Under the pieces are notes generated by a model, which saw only the letters and a list, made by a program, of their open reading frames with translations, did not search any database and had not been told where the DNA came from. A program made the position numbers and the translations under genes. Shown here one piece after another: positions 34,048 to 42,712 of a stretch of DNA of 51,928 nucleotides. The DNA is from an uncultured Alphaproteobacteria bacterium. GTDB lineage: Bacteria > Pseudomonadota > Alphaproteobacteria > HIMB59 > GCA-002718135. The stretch covers positions 1 through 51,928 of the forward strand of contig CABYHL010000007.1 in NCBI GenBank assembly GCA_902518895.1. Reading direction: 5' to 3'. The number at the start of each line of letters is the position of its first letter. Position 1 is the first letter of the stretch.

Positions 34048-35169
34048 ATGAGTAATTCAGGATTAAACATGTCTAGACGTATTAGGAGGACTCCCTATAC
34101 CGAGAAAGTAATTGAGGCTGGTGTAAGTGGTTTTACTGTAGTTAATCATATGCTTCTTCCAAAATCATATAAAGCAACTGTAGAAGAAGATTACTGGCAC
34201 TTATCTAAAAATACTCAAATTTGGGATGTTTCATGTCAACGTCAGGTTCAAATAATAGGACAAGATGCTGCAAAATTAATACAACTCATGTCTCCAAGAT
34301 CAATAAAAGATATGCCTATTGGTAAATGTTACTATTATCCAATGATTGATGAAAATGCAGGGATGATAAATGATCCTGTACTTTTAAAATTAAGTGAAAA
34401 TAAATATTGGCTATCAGTTGCAGACTCAGACGTTCTACTTTGGGCAAAAGGCTTGGCTGTAGGAAGAAATTTTAAAGTTGATATTATAGAGCCAGATATT
34501 TACCCTCTAGCAATTCAGGGTCCAAAATCTGAAGAATTAATGTCATCAATATTTGGAGAAAAAATTAAAAAATTAAAATTCTTTCATTTTTCTTTTTTTG
34601 AATTTGAAGGAACAAAACAGATAATTGCAAGATCAGGATATAGTAAACAAGATGGTTTTGAGATTTATTTTAAAGGTTTTAGTTTAGGAAAAAAACTTTG
34701 GGAAACTATTTGGGAAGCAGGAAAAGATTTTAATATTTTACCTGGATGTCCAAATTTAATTGATAGAATAGAAGGTGGTTTATTATCCTATGGTAATGAA
34801 TTTACTTTAGAAAATAATCCAATTGAATGTGGATTTGATAATTATTGTAACAATTTATCTCATGATTTCATTGGAAAAAATGCACTAAAAAAAATATTAA
34901 AAAATGGAGTAGATAAAAAAATAAAAGGAATTACTTTTGATGGGTTCCCGACTCCTCCATGCTCAATACCTTTTCCTGTATATTCAAAAAATAGATTTCA
35001 AATTGGTAATATCACCTCTGGTATTTATTCACCGTTTTTAAAAACCAATATTGGGCTATCAATGGTTGATAAAGATTATTGGAATGATGGGCAGGATGTT
35101 ATCGTATTAACACCAGATAATATTGAGAGAAAAGGTAAAGTGTGCTCACTACCTTTTAATTATTCTTAA
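34048..35169 (+). CDS. dmdA: DMSP-demethylase-like protein (DmdA family)
   Basis: A 373-residue GcvT-fold protein that looks like DmdA. The N-terminus RRIRRTPYTEKVIEAGV and VNHMLLP, then IWDVSCQRQVQI, MINDPVLLKLSENKYW, PLAIQGPKSEELM, ARSGYSKQDGFEIY and RIEGGLLSYGNEFTLENNP follow the known family closely. DmdA moves a methyl group from dimethylsulfoniopropionate to tetrahydrofolate, giving methylmercaptopropionate, the first step of the demethylation route. Divergent relatives exist whose substrate is unknown, and its operon lacks dmdB/dmdC, so another sulfonium or betaine is possible. It abuts the HIUase-like gene and precedes an OsmC gene by 1 nt. Confidence 0.75.
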   Translation: MSNSGLNMSRRIRRTPYTEKVIEAGVSGFTVVNHMLLPKSYKATVEEDYWHLSKNTQIWDVSCQRQVQIIGQDAAKLIQLMSPRSIKDMPIGKCYYYPMIDENAGMINDPVLLKLSENKYWLSVADSDVLLWAKGLAVGRNFKVDIIEPDIYPLAIQGPKSEELMSSIFGEKIKKLKFFHFSFFEFEGTKQIIARSGYSKQDGFEIYFKGFSLGKKLWETIWEAGKDFNILPGCPNLIDRIEGGLLSYGNEFTLENNPIECGFDNYCNNLSHDFIGKNALKKILKNGVDKKIKGITFDGFPTPPCSIPFPVYSKNRFQIGNITSGIYSPFLKTNIGLSMVDKDYWNDGQDVIVLTPDNIERKGKVCSLPFNYS

Positions 35170-35170
35170 A

Positions 35171-35617
35171 ATGAGTCATTCAATCAAATTAGAGTGGGAA
35201 TTAGGAGATCAAAAACTCGAATTTGGAAAATACTTAACTGATCACACAGTAATGCTTAACGAAAATGTATCTATTGATGCGGGATCATCTCCAGATTATG
35301 GAGGAAGCGAAACTAATATTAATCCAGAACAAAAACTAGCTGCAGCTGTAAGTAGTTGTTTTATGATGACGTTTTTAGCTTTAGCTGCAAAAATGAAATG
35401 GCCAGTTATTAATTACAAAGATAAAGCAATTTCGTATTTAGGAAAAAATGCAGAGGGAAGAATGTACGTTAACAAAATAGAGCTAAATCCAACCATAGTA
35501 TTTGAAGATAATTTTACTATTACTGATGAAGAAATGAAAAAGATGAAAGAGAGATCGCATAAGTATTGTTTTATCGCTAATTCACTATCTAAAGATGTTG
35601 AAATTCAAATCAATTAA
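35171..35617 (+). CDS. OsmC-family protein
   Basis: An OsmC/Ohr-type protein of 148 residues starting at ATG 35171, 1 nt after the dmdA stop; an upstream TTG-type frame to 35123 adds residues overlapping dmdA and is not preferred. The peroxidatic cysteine is in AAVSSCFMMTFL, and a second cysteine in HKYCFIANSL, as in the family. These proteins reduce organic hydroperoxides. Oxidase activity in this operon could create such damage. Alternatively the protein may handle thiol by-products of demethylation. Confidence 0.85.
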   Translation: MSHSIKLEWELGDQKLEFGKYLTDHTVMLNENVSIDAGSSPDYGGSETNINPEQKLAAAVSSCFMMTFLALAAKMKWPVINYKDKAISYLGKNAEGRMYVNKIELNPTIVFEDNFTITDEEMKKMKERSHKYCFIANSLSKDVEIQIN

Positions 35618-36409
35618 ATGAATTTTAATTTAATTTTAACAGAAAAAAATAATAATATTTTTAATATTATTCTTAATGATCAGAAAAACCAAAACACTTT
35701 AAGTGAAAACATGATCAATGAATTAACATCAGCGCTAGACATTGCTGATAAAGATAATGAAGTAAAAGTAATTATTTTATCATCAAAAGGTAATATTTTT
35801 TGTGCAGGACATAATTTAAAAGATTTAAATTCACAAAGATTGCAAAATGACAAAGGTGAAAGCTATTTTAAAAAAATATTTCAAATGTGCTCTCAGCTTA
35901 TGCTCAAAATTAATAAAAATAATAAACCAGTTATAGCTATGGTTGATGGTATTGCTACTGCAGCAGGCTGTCAGTTAATTTCTAGCTGTGATTTAGCCTA
36001 CTCAAGTAGTAGAGCAAAATATGCAACCCCGGGTGTTAACATAGGATTATTTTGTTCTACTCCAATGGTTCCATTATCAAGAACTGTAGGTAAAAAACAA
36101 GCAATGGAAATGCTTCTCACAGGAGATCTTATAGATGCAAATAAAGCATTAAGGATTGGTTTAATAAATGATGTCTTTGAAGAAGATAGTTTAAAAGAAA
36201 ATGTATTTCAAATTGCTAAAAAAATATCTTCTAAATCTTCTAATACTATTAAAATTGGTAAAGAAGCTTTTTACAAACAAAAAGATATGAATTTAGAAGA
36301 CGCCTATACTTTTACTTCAAAAGTAATGACGGAAAATATGTTACATGATGATTCTAAGGAAGGCATTGATGCTTTTTTAGAAAAGAGAGAACCAAATTGG
36401 AAAGAATAA
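35618..36409 (+). CDS. Crotonase-superfamily protein (ECHDC3-like), both catalytic Glu missing
   Basis: A 263-residue enoyl-CoA hydratase/isomerase-fold protein. The oxyanion-hole region IFCAGHNLKDL and VDGIATAAGCQLISSCDLAYS are recognisable. The two catalytic glutamates of the hydratase (in GGGCEL and PEILLG) are replaced: CQL has Gln, and TPGVNIG has Gly. This is the ECHDC3-like pattern, so ordinary hydration is unlikely. It starts directly at the OsmC stop. A CoA-thioester role in the final steps of this run is plausible, and methylthioacryloyl-CoA hydratase (DmdD) is unlikely. Confidence 0.82.
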   Translation: MNFNLILTEKNNNIFNIILNDQKNQNTLSENMINELTSALDIADKDNEVKVIILSSKGNIFCAGHNLKDLNSQRLQNDKGESYFKKIFQMCSQLMLKINKNNKPVIAMVDGIATAAGCQLISSCDLAYSSSRAKYATPGVNIGLFCSTPMVPLSRTVGKKQAMEMLLTGDLIDANKALRIGLINDVFEEDSLKENVFQIAKKISSKSSNTIKIGKEAFYKQKDMNLEDAYTFTSKVMTENMLHDDSKEGIDAFLEKREPNWKE

Positions 36410-36413
36410 TTTC

Positions 36414-37349
36414 TCATTTTTTTGTACCATCATTAAAAGTTCCAAAAAATCTATCCCAAGGCATTTCTATAGTTCCATAATTACAATTAAAGTATCGGTG
36501 GTGAAGTTGGTGAAAGAAATCACCTGCTTTTAATCTTTTTTTATCTTTGATCACAATACTATCAAAACCTGAATGACTAAAAGCTGGATTTAATCCTTGT
36601 TGATAAAAATGAAAAAGTACATGTATTGGACTTGACGGAACAACAAAATGTATAACTACAGTTGAAAAGTATAAAATATGTTCGATAGGATGCATAGATA
36701 TACCACTCCAAGGTCCTGGACTTATATTTCTATGATGTAAATTGTGAACAGTTTTATAGAGAAAAGTAAAATGTAATAATCGATGAATAATATAAAAGTG
36801 CGCACTTGACCAAATAGGAATTAAAATAATAAATATTACATACCAAAAAGGGTTATCATGCCAAAACATGATAGGAACGATATCATTACTTGCTGCCCAA
36901 AAATAGAAACTTTCAAATATTGTCCATATAGTAACACCACTTAATATTGTCCAAAAAATATTATCAAAAAGTTGATTATTGAAAGTAAATTTTTTTACTT
37001 TTTCATCTATAAATTTTTTTTCAAATTTAAATTTTTTACTTTGTCCTTTAAAGTAATAAAACCAAAAATGTAGAGAACCAGCAACAAGAGTGATTAAAAC
37101 ACAATTTCTAATCCATAACTGTGCAATCCACGAAAAAGAAAAATTTTTCATTTCTTCAGCAGATGGGTGAAACAAATAGAATATAAATATAGCAAGTAGA
37201 ACTTCAATTATAATTGAACTAATTTGCAGCCAATAAGAAGCTAGCCATTTGAAAAGCAATAAAAAATTTGGTGGCCAATCTAATATTGGCGATAATTTAA
37301 TTGGTAAAGTTGGTTGCCAATTCCATTCATGGCGATTTTTTAAACTCAT
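36414..37349 (-). CDS. Fatty acid hydroxylase / sterol desaturase family membrane protein
   Basis: An integral membrane diiron protein of 311 residues. Three or four hydrophobic segments occur in the first half, followed by the histidine boxes HRLLH, HNLHH and HQLHHRYFN, which hold the iron pair in this superfamily. Members hydroxylate or desaturate lipids and sterols, and others make carotenoid or ornithine-lipid hydroxyls. It converges on the crotonase gene (4-nt gap) and follows the aldehyde dehydrogenase by 1 nt, in a GMC-ALDH-desaturase unit. Substrate unknown. Confidence 0.82.
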   Translation of the reverse strand: MSLKNRHEWNWQPTLPIKLSPILDWPPNFLLLFKWLASYWLQISSIIIEVLLAIFIFYLFHPSAEEMKNFSFSWIAQLWIRNCVLITLVAGSLHFWFYYFKGQSKKFKFEKKFIDEKVKKFTFNNQLFDNIFWTILSGVTIWTIFESFYFWAASNDIVPIMFWHDNPFWYVIFIILIPIWSSAHFYIIHRLLHFTFLYKTVHNLHHRNISPGPWSGISMHPIEHILYFSTVVIHFVVPSSPIHVLFHFYQQGLNPAFSHSGFDSIVIKDKKRLKAGDFFHQLHHRYFNCNYGTIEMPWDRFFGTFNDGTKK

Positions 37350-37350
37350 T

Positions 37351-38823
37351 TTAAAATGGATCTGGTTGGGAAGGATTGGTTGCTAACCATGTAGATTTGG
37401 TCTGCATGTAACTTTGCATTCCCTCCCATCCATTTTCACGACCGTATCCTGATTGCTTGAAGCCTCCAACTGGTGATTGGGTAGAAGCATTAAAATAATT
37501 ATTTATATAAACAGTTCCAGCTTCTATCTTATCTGCTAAACGTATAGCTTTATTAGTATCATTAGTCCAAATACCTGCTGCAAGCCCATAAATAGTATCA
37601 TTTGCAATTTTAATTACTTCATCTTCATCCTCCCAAGTTTGTATTGAGGCTACAGGTCCAAATACTTCATTTTGAGCTAAATCATCTTCATTTGGAACAT
37701 TGTCAAAAATAGTTGGTCCAATATAGTATCCTTCAGACTTTTGTTCTTTTCTTCCATCAATTAATAATTTTAAACCTCTTTTTTCAGCTGCTTCTATCTT
37801 AGATAAAATAAATTCATATTGCTCTTTATTTGCTATAGGTCCTATTTGTGTTGCAACATCATTTGGATGACCAACTTTAGCCTTTTTAACAACTTCTAAT
37901 AAATTATGAGTAAATTTATCTTTTATATCTTTATGCACTAATATTCTTGATCCTGAAATACAGCTATGACCTGAAACTGGAAAGATTCCTGAAACAACTC
38001 CATTAACTGATAAAGTTAAATCAGCATCTTTAAATATAATTTGTGGTGATTTTCCTCCTAGCTCCATAATAATAGGTTTAACGTTTTTGGATGCACTTAA
38101 ACTAGCTGCACTCCCCCCTTTTGTTCCGCCTGTAAAACTTATCATTCTAACATCTTGGTGTTCAATAAGAGGTGCACCAGTGGTAGGACCAAAACCAGTA
38201 ACAACATTAATCAAACCTTCAGGAAGATCAGCTTCTTCTAAAATTTTCATTAACTCTAATGTAGAGCATGAAGCTCTTTCTGAAGGTTTAATTACAACAG
38301 TATTTCCTGCTGCTATTGCCGGTGCTAATTTCCAGATTAATGTTCCAATTGGTGAGTTCCAAGGAAGAATAAGTGCAACAACGCCAAATGGTTCCCATTT
38401 TAAATAATTATGCATGTTTGGAACCTCTGAAGGTATCAATCTACCTTCATACTTGTCACACATGCCTGCATAATAATAAAAACTCTCAGTCTGCCAGCTG
38501 GTTAAAGAAGGAGTGATATTTTTGGGAAGTTTGCCGTTATCTTTAGTCTCTATTTGCCCAATACGTTCTGCATTTTTAGCAATAGTATCTCCAATTCTTG
38601 TTAATGTTCTCCCTCTTTCTGCTGGATGCATTTTACCATAAGGACCATAATAATAAGCCTGTTTAGCAGATGATACCGCGAGATTAATATCTTGTTCATT
38701 ACAATCAGGGATCTTTGCCCATACTTTTCCTATAGACGGATCCTCACTTTCAAAATATTTTTCAGAAGAAGGTTCATGCCATCTATTTCCTGCATAAAAT
38801 TTGTAGGTTTGAATTTCAGACAT
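37351..38823 (-). CDS. Aldehyde dehydrogenase
   Basis: A 490-residue NAD(P)-dependent aldehyde dehydrogenase: LPWNSPIGT, the Rossmann GTNN-like segment FTGGTKGGS, active-site Glu in MELGGKSP (about 255), catalytic Cys288 in SGHSCISGSR, and EVFGPVASI. The opening and length resemble BetB/GabD/ALDH2-type enzymes. It follows a GMC alcohol oxidoreductase by 49 nt, so alcohol-to-aldehyde-to-acid conversion in one operon is likely (choline to betaine, or another alcohol). Specificity cannot be read here. Confidence 0.9.
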   Translation of the reverse strand: MSEIQTYKFYAGNRWHEPSSEKYFESEDPSIGKVWAKIPDCNEQDINLAVSSAKQAYYYGPYGKMHPAERGRTLTRIGDTIAKNAERIGQIETKDNGKLPKNITPSLTSWQTESFYYYAGMCDKYEGRLIPSEVPNMHNYLKWEPFGVVALILPWNSPIGTLIWKLAPAIAAGNTVVIKPSERASCSTLELMKILEEADLPEGLINVVTGFGPTTGAPLIEHQDVRMISFTGGTKGGSAASLSASKNVKPIIMELGGKSPQIIFKDADLTLSVNGVVSGIFPVSGHSCISGSRILVHKDIKDKFTHNLLEVVKKAKVGHPNDVATQIGPIANKEQYEFILSKIEAAEKRGLKLLIDGRKEQKSEGYYIGPTIFDNVPNEDDLAQNEVFGPVASIQTWEDEDEVIKIANDTIYGLAAGIWTNDTNKAIRLADKIEAGTVYINNYFNASTQSPVGGFKQSGYGRENGWEGMQSYMQTKSTWLATNPSQPDPF

Positions 38824-38872
38824 AATTTATTTAAACTTAAATATTTTCATTGGTCAACTTATTTGTGATTAA

Positions 38873-40510
38873 TTAATTTTTTAATATCATATCTGATGCT
38901 TTTTCTGCTAACATAATTACAGATGCATTTATATTTCCACTAATCATATCTGGGAAAGAAGAAGCATCTACTATTCTCAGATTGTCTATTCCTCTAACTT
39001 TAAGCTGATTATCAAGTACAGCCATTTTATTATTACTTGAGCCCATTGCACATGTAGATGCAGGATGATGACCTGTTTGTACATGATTTCGAACTGACTC
39101 TTTTAAATCTTGGTCACTTTTGATTTTTTTTCCTGGAAGTAATTCTTCTGAAACAATTTTAGCTAAACTGGGTTTTGACAATACTTCTCTTGTATGCTTC
39201 ATTCCTGCTATCATATCTTCCATATCAGATGGATCGATGAACCAATTTGGATTTATATTAAGTTCATCATTAGGATTTGAGCTTTTAAGTTTTACGCTTC
39301 CTGTGCTCTTTGGTCTTAATAAATTAATTTGAAAGTGCAATCCTGGAAAAGCTTTTTTACCTCTAGAAAAAAATAATGAACCAAAATTTAATAAATTATC
39401 TAAACTCATAGACCAGTTATCTTTTTCTTCTTTAAAACACATAGGTGTCATGAACACTTGTATTTCAGGCATTTCTTTTTCTCTTATTGCATGAAATAGA
39501 TTTGTTGACCAAAAAGGAGCAGCAGCTAATCCTTGTTTAAATAAAATATATTTTAATCCCACAATAATAGCTCTATCGATCCTTTGATATTTAGAAAAAC
39601 TTAGATTTTTATTTTGAAAAGCCCAATTCATTGGCATAACAGGATGATCGTGAAGGTTTTCACCTACTCCAGGTAAGTTAATTAATAATTCTATATTTTT
39701 TTCTTTTAAATGTTCTTCTGGACCAATTCCTGACAACATTAAACATTTGGGACTACCGAATGCTCCTAAAGATAATATTACCTCTGATGATGCATAAACT
39801 TCACCATTTGATAAAAGTAACCCTTTAGCTTTATTTTTCTCAATTAAAATTTTTATTACTGATGTATTTTTATAAATTGTTAAGTTGCTAGGTTTAAATT
39901 TCAAATAAGCTTCTGCAGATGATTGTCTTTTTCCATTCCATACTTTTACATCATATCGGCCTACTCCATTTAAATTGCCATTATAAAAATCATTATTAAT
40001 TTCTGCCCCAGCTTCAACACATGCATCAATAAATGCTTTATCTATAGAATTGTAATTTCCAGCTGGTGTAAGTTTTAAAGGACCTGAATGTGAATGATAT
40101 TCATTTTTTTCTCTATGAAAAGCTGAGGCAGATCTTTTGAAATATGGTAATACATCATTATATGACCAACCCTCTAAGCCCTTTTGTCTCCACCGATTAA
40201 AATCACCTGGAGCGCCTCGCATGTAAATCATACCGTTTAAGAGAGAAGATCCTCCTAGCCCTTTACCTCTAGGGTATAAAATTTTTCTATTATTTAAAGA
40301 AGGTTGGGGTATTGACTCAAAACCCCAATCAAATTTAGGGTTTCCAAAAATGTATCCGTTACCACCGGGCATTTGAGTGAATAAACTTTTTCCTGACCCC
40401 CCTGCTTCTATTAGTAATACCTTTATATCTTTATTTTCAGATAACCTTGAGGCTAATGTACAGCCAGCAGAACCTCCTCCTGCTATTATATAGTCAAATG
40501 TTTTTTTCAT
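38873..40510 (-). CDS. GMC-family oxidoreductase (second copy)
   Basis: A 545-residue flavoprotein with YIIAGGGSAGCTLASRLS (about 6-22), PRGKGLGGSSLLNGMIYMRG, GAFGSPKCLMLSGIG and GHHPASTCAMG as the active-site His region. It resembles the choline-dehydrogenase branch but differs enough from the copy at 20486 to have another substrate. First gene of a minus-strand unit with an aldehyde dehydrogenase and a fatty-acid-hydroxylase-like protein, divergent from the MaoC-like gene with 60 nt between the starts. Confidence 0.85.
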   Translation of the reverse strand: MKKTFDYIIAGGGSAGCTLASRLSENKDIKVLLIEAGGSGKSLFTQMPGGNGYIFGNPKFDWGFESIPQPSLNNRKILYPRGKGLGGSSLLNGMIYMRGAPGDFNRWRQKGLEGWSYNDVLPYFKRSASAFHREKNEYHSHSGPLKLTPAGNYNSIDKAFIDACVEAGAEINNDFYNGNLNGVGRYDVKVWNGKRQSSAEAYLKFKPSNLTIYKNTSVIKILIEKNKAKGLLLSNGEVYASSEVILSLGAFGSPKCLMLSGIGPEEHLKEKNIELLINLPGVGENLHDHPVMPMNWAFQNKNLSFSKYQRIDRAIIVGLKYILFKQGLAAAPFWSTNLFHAIREKEMPEIQVFMTPMCFKEEKDNWSMSLDNLLNFGSLFFSRGKKAFPGLHFQINLLRPKSTGSVKLKSSNPNDELNINPNWFIDPSDMEDMIAGMKHTREVLSKPSLAKIVSEELLPGKKIKSDQDLKESVRNHVQTGHHPASTCAMGSSNNKMAVLDNQLKVRGIDNLRIVDASSFPDMISGNINASVIMLAEKASDMILKN

Positions 40511-40570
40511 TTTTTAAAAATATAAATTATACTAATTATTAATTTATAAGTAAACTCGAGTAAATTAAAT

Positions 40571-41389
40571 ATGAATAATTACAAAGATTGGATAGGAAAG
40601 AAAATTTCAAGAAGCGATATTATTACTCCTCGATTAGTTGATCATTTAAAAAAAACAATTGATCAAAACTGTTTAAGTGATCAAACTGTGCCTGAGGGAA
40701 TTTTTTTATGTTTATGCCCAGATGTAGCTTCAATAAATAATCTAGACATAGATGGAAATACAAAATTAGGAATTTTCTTACCCGAGTTACCTTATAAAAT
40801 TAGAATGTGGGCTGGTGGTAAAATAAAAATATTTGATGAATTTGAAATTGGATCTGAAATAAAAAAAAATTCAACCATTTCAAGTATTGAATTTAAAGAA
40901 GGTAGATCAGGCAATCTATGTTTTGTTAATATTAATCATGAATATTTAAATAAAAATAAATTAATAATATCAGAAGATCAAACTGCTGTTTATAGAGAAA
41001 AAATAAATAAAAACTCCATTACTCCTAAAATAAAAGACGAATTAAAATTAATTGATAAAGTAGAAATTTTTAGTTCATCAACTTTGCTTTTTAGATATTC
41101 TGCTTTAACTTTTAATGGACATAAGATTCATTATGATAATGATTATACAAAAAATTATGAGGGTCATATGGGATTATTAGTCCATGCACCTCTTCAAGCA
41201 ACTTATCTTTTAAATCTTGCTAGAAAAAACGAGATTGAGTTCAATTCTTTTGAATATAAAGCAACAGCGCCTCTTGTATATAACAATAATTTCTTTGTAG
41301 AAATTGGTGAAAATCGAGATGATGAAATTATTGGAAGAATTCTAAATGAAAAACAAGAAATTACAATGATTGCAAAATATAAAAAATGA
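40571..41389 (+). CDS. MaoC/FAS1-type dehydratase, mesaconyl-C4-CoA hydratase-like
   Basis: A 272-residue protein with a C-terminal hotdog hydratase domain: FRYSALTFNGHKIHYDNDY (about 177-195) and LLVHAPLQATYLLNL, which is the HTD2 / mesaconyl-C4-CoA hydratase pattern. The N-terminal half is a second, degenerate hotdog domain. It acts on an enoyl-CoA with a small or carboxylated acyl group. It overlaps the MmgE/PrpD gene by 4 nt, which suggests that both handle a branched or dicarboxylic C4-C5 acid. Substrate not known. Confidence 0.8.
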   Translation: MNNYKDWIGKKISRSDIITPRLVDHLKKTIDQNCLSDQTVPEGIFLCLCPDVASINNLDIDGNTKLGIFLPELPYKIRMWAGGKIKIFDEFEIGSEIKKNSTISSIEFKEGRSGNLCFVNINHEYLNKNKLIISEDQTAVYREKINKNSITPKIKDELKLIDKVEIFSSSTLLFRYSALTFNGHKIHYDNDYTKNYEGHMGLLVHAPLQATYLLNLARKNEIEFNSFEYKATAPLVYNNNFFVEIGENRDDEIIGRILNEKQEITMIAKYKK

Positions 41390-42711
41390 GTTTTCATAAA
41401 AAATTTTGTAATTGGGCATCACAAAAAAAAATTAATATCAATAAGGTAACTTATAAAAGAGCAGAAAATGCATTCATAGATACCCTAGCTTGTATATTAT
41501 CAGGTGTTAAAGAAAAACAATCAAAGGTTGCCTTAAAATACTGTTTAGAAAATAATAATTCAAAAAACATTAAGATATTTGGAGGAGGAAAAAAATTATC
41601 TATTTCTGCAGCATGTTTTTTACATGGAGTACGATCAGCGTCTATAGACTTTGATGATTACGAATACGTTGCAGGATCTCATCCTAGTGCGCCAATTTTT
41701 TCAGCTCTAATATCTATTGCTCAAATGAAAAACATCTCAATTGAGGAAACATATCAGGGATGGGTAGTAGGATATGAATTAATAATAAAATTAGGACAAG
41801 CACTTAGCTATGATCATTATTATAAAGGATGGCATTCAGCAAATACAATAGGTGTGGTTGGAACTGCTGCAGCAGTATCTAAAGTGTTAAAATTAAATGC
41901 AGATCAAATGGCAAATGCAATTTCTATTGCAACAAGTTTTTCATCTGGTTTAAAACAACAATTCGGAAAAGATACAAAAGCTTTTCATATTGGGTTTGCC
42001 GCTCAAGCAGGGGTACAGTCAGCCTTACTTGCAAAAAATGGAGGGACAGCTAATCAAGATATTTGGAATATTGAGAGAGGATTTATTGAATTGTATGGTA
42101 GTAAATTTTCTAAAAAATTAAATAATAATTTTAAAAGATCAGATTTAGGAAATGCAATAATTAAATTTCCAAACTTCATTAAGTTTTGGCCAGTTTGTAG
42201 TTATTCACAAAGAGTAATACAGGGAGGATTAATTTTAAATAAAAAAGTTTTTATAAAAAAAAATATTAAATCTATCGCAATTGAGTTTCCAGAACCTTGG
42301 TTCAGAGTATCAAAATTTCATATACCTAAAAATTCTACAGAAGCTAGATTTTCATTGAGTTATTGTTTAGCAACCGCTCTTATTAATGGTAAATTTGATT
42401 TAACTAGTTTAAATATTTCTAAAAATAAAAAAAGTTTAAAATTGACTAGAAAGATTAAACTAAGCACTTACAAAGTGCCAAATAATTTTGAAGATTATGA
42501 CCCTAAGTATCCTGATATAATTAAAGTAATAATGAATGATGGAAGTATATTAATTGAAAAAATATCACATATTAAAGGGGGGAAAAATAATCCTTTAAAT
42601 GACGAAGATATTGATAATAAATTTTTAATGTGTGGAGGTAAAAAAAATATTTTAAATAAAATAAGAAATAAAAAAAATAAGAAGAAAAATTTAAAAGAAA
42701 TAATTTTTTAA
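41386..42711 (+). CDS. MmgE/PrpD family protein
   Basis: A 441-residue member of the MmgE/PrpD (2-methylcitrate dehydratase / cis-aconitate decarboxylase) family. Recognisable segments: HGVRSASIDFDDYEYVAGSHPSAPIFSAL, GYELIIKLG, HSANTIGVVGTAAAVSKVL and KFWPVCSYSQRVI. It is not accompanied by a 2-methylcitrate synthase or lyase, so a role in propionate metabolism is unlikely, and many relatives act on other tricarboxylates or itaconate-like acids. Overlaps the MaoC-like gene by 4 nt. The last 25 residues are very lysine-rich. Confidence 0.82.
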   Translation: MSFHKKFCNWASQKKININKVTYKRAENAFIDTLACILSGVKEKQSKVALKYCLENNNSKNIKIFGGGKKLSISAACFLHGVRSASIDFDDYEYVAGSHPSAPIFSALISIAQMKNISIEETYQGWVVGYELIIKLGQALSYDHYYKGWHSANTIGVVGTAAAVSKVLKLNADQMANAISIATSFSSGLKQQFGKDTKAFHIGFAAQAGVQSALLAKNGGTANQDIWNIERGFIELYGSKFSKKLNNNFKRSDLGNAIIKFPNFIKFWPVCSYSQRVIQGGLILNKKVFIKKNIKSIAIEFPEPWFRVSKFHIPKNSTEARFSLSYCLATALINGKFDLTSLNISKNKKSLKLTRKIKLSTYKVPNNFEDYDPKYPDIIKVIMNDGSILIEKISHIKGGKNNPLNDEDIDNKFLMCGGKKNILNKIRNKKNKKKNLKEIIF

Positions 42712-42712
42712 T

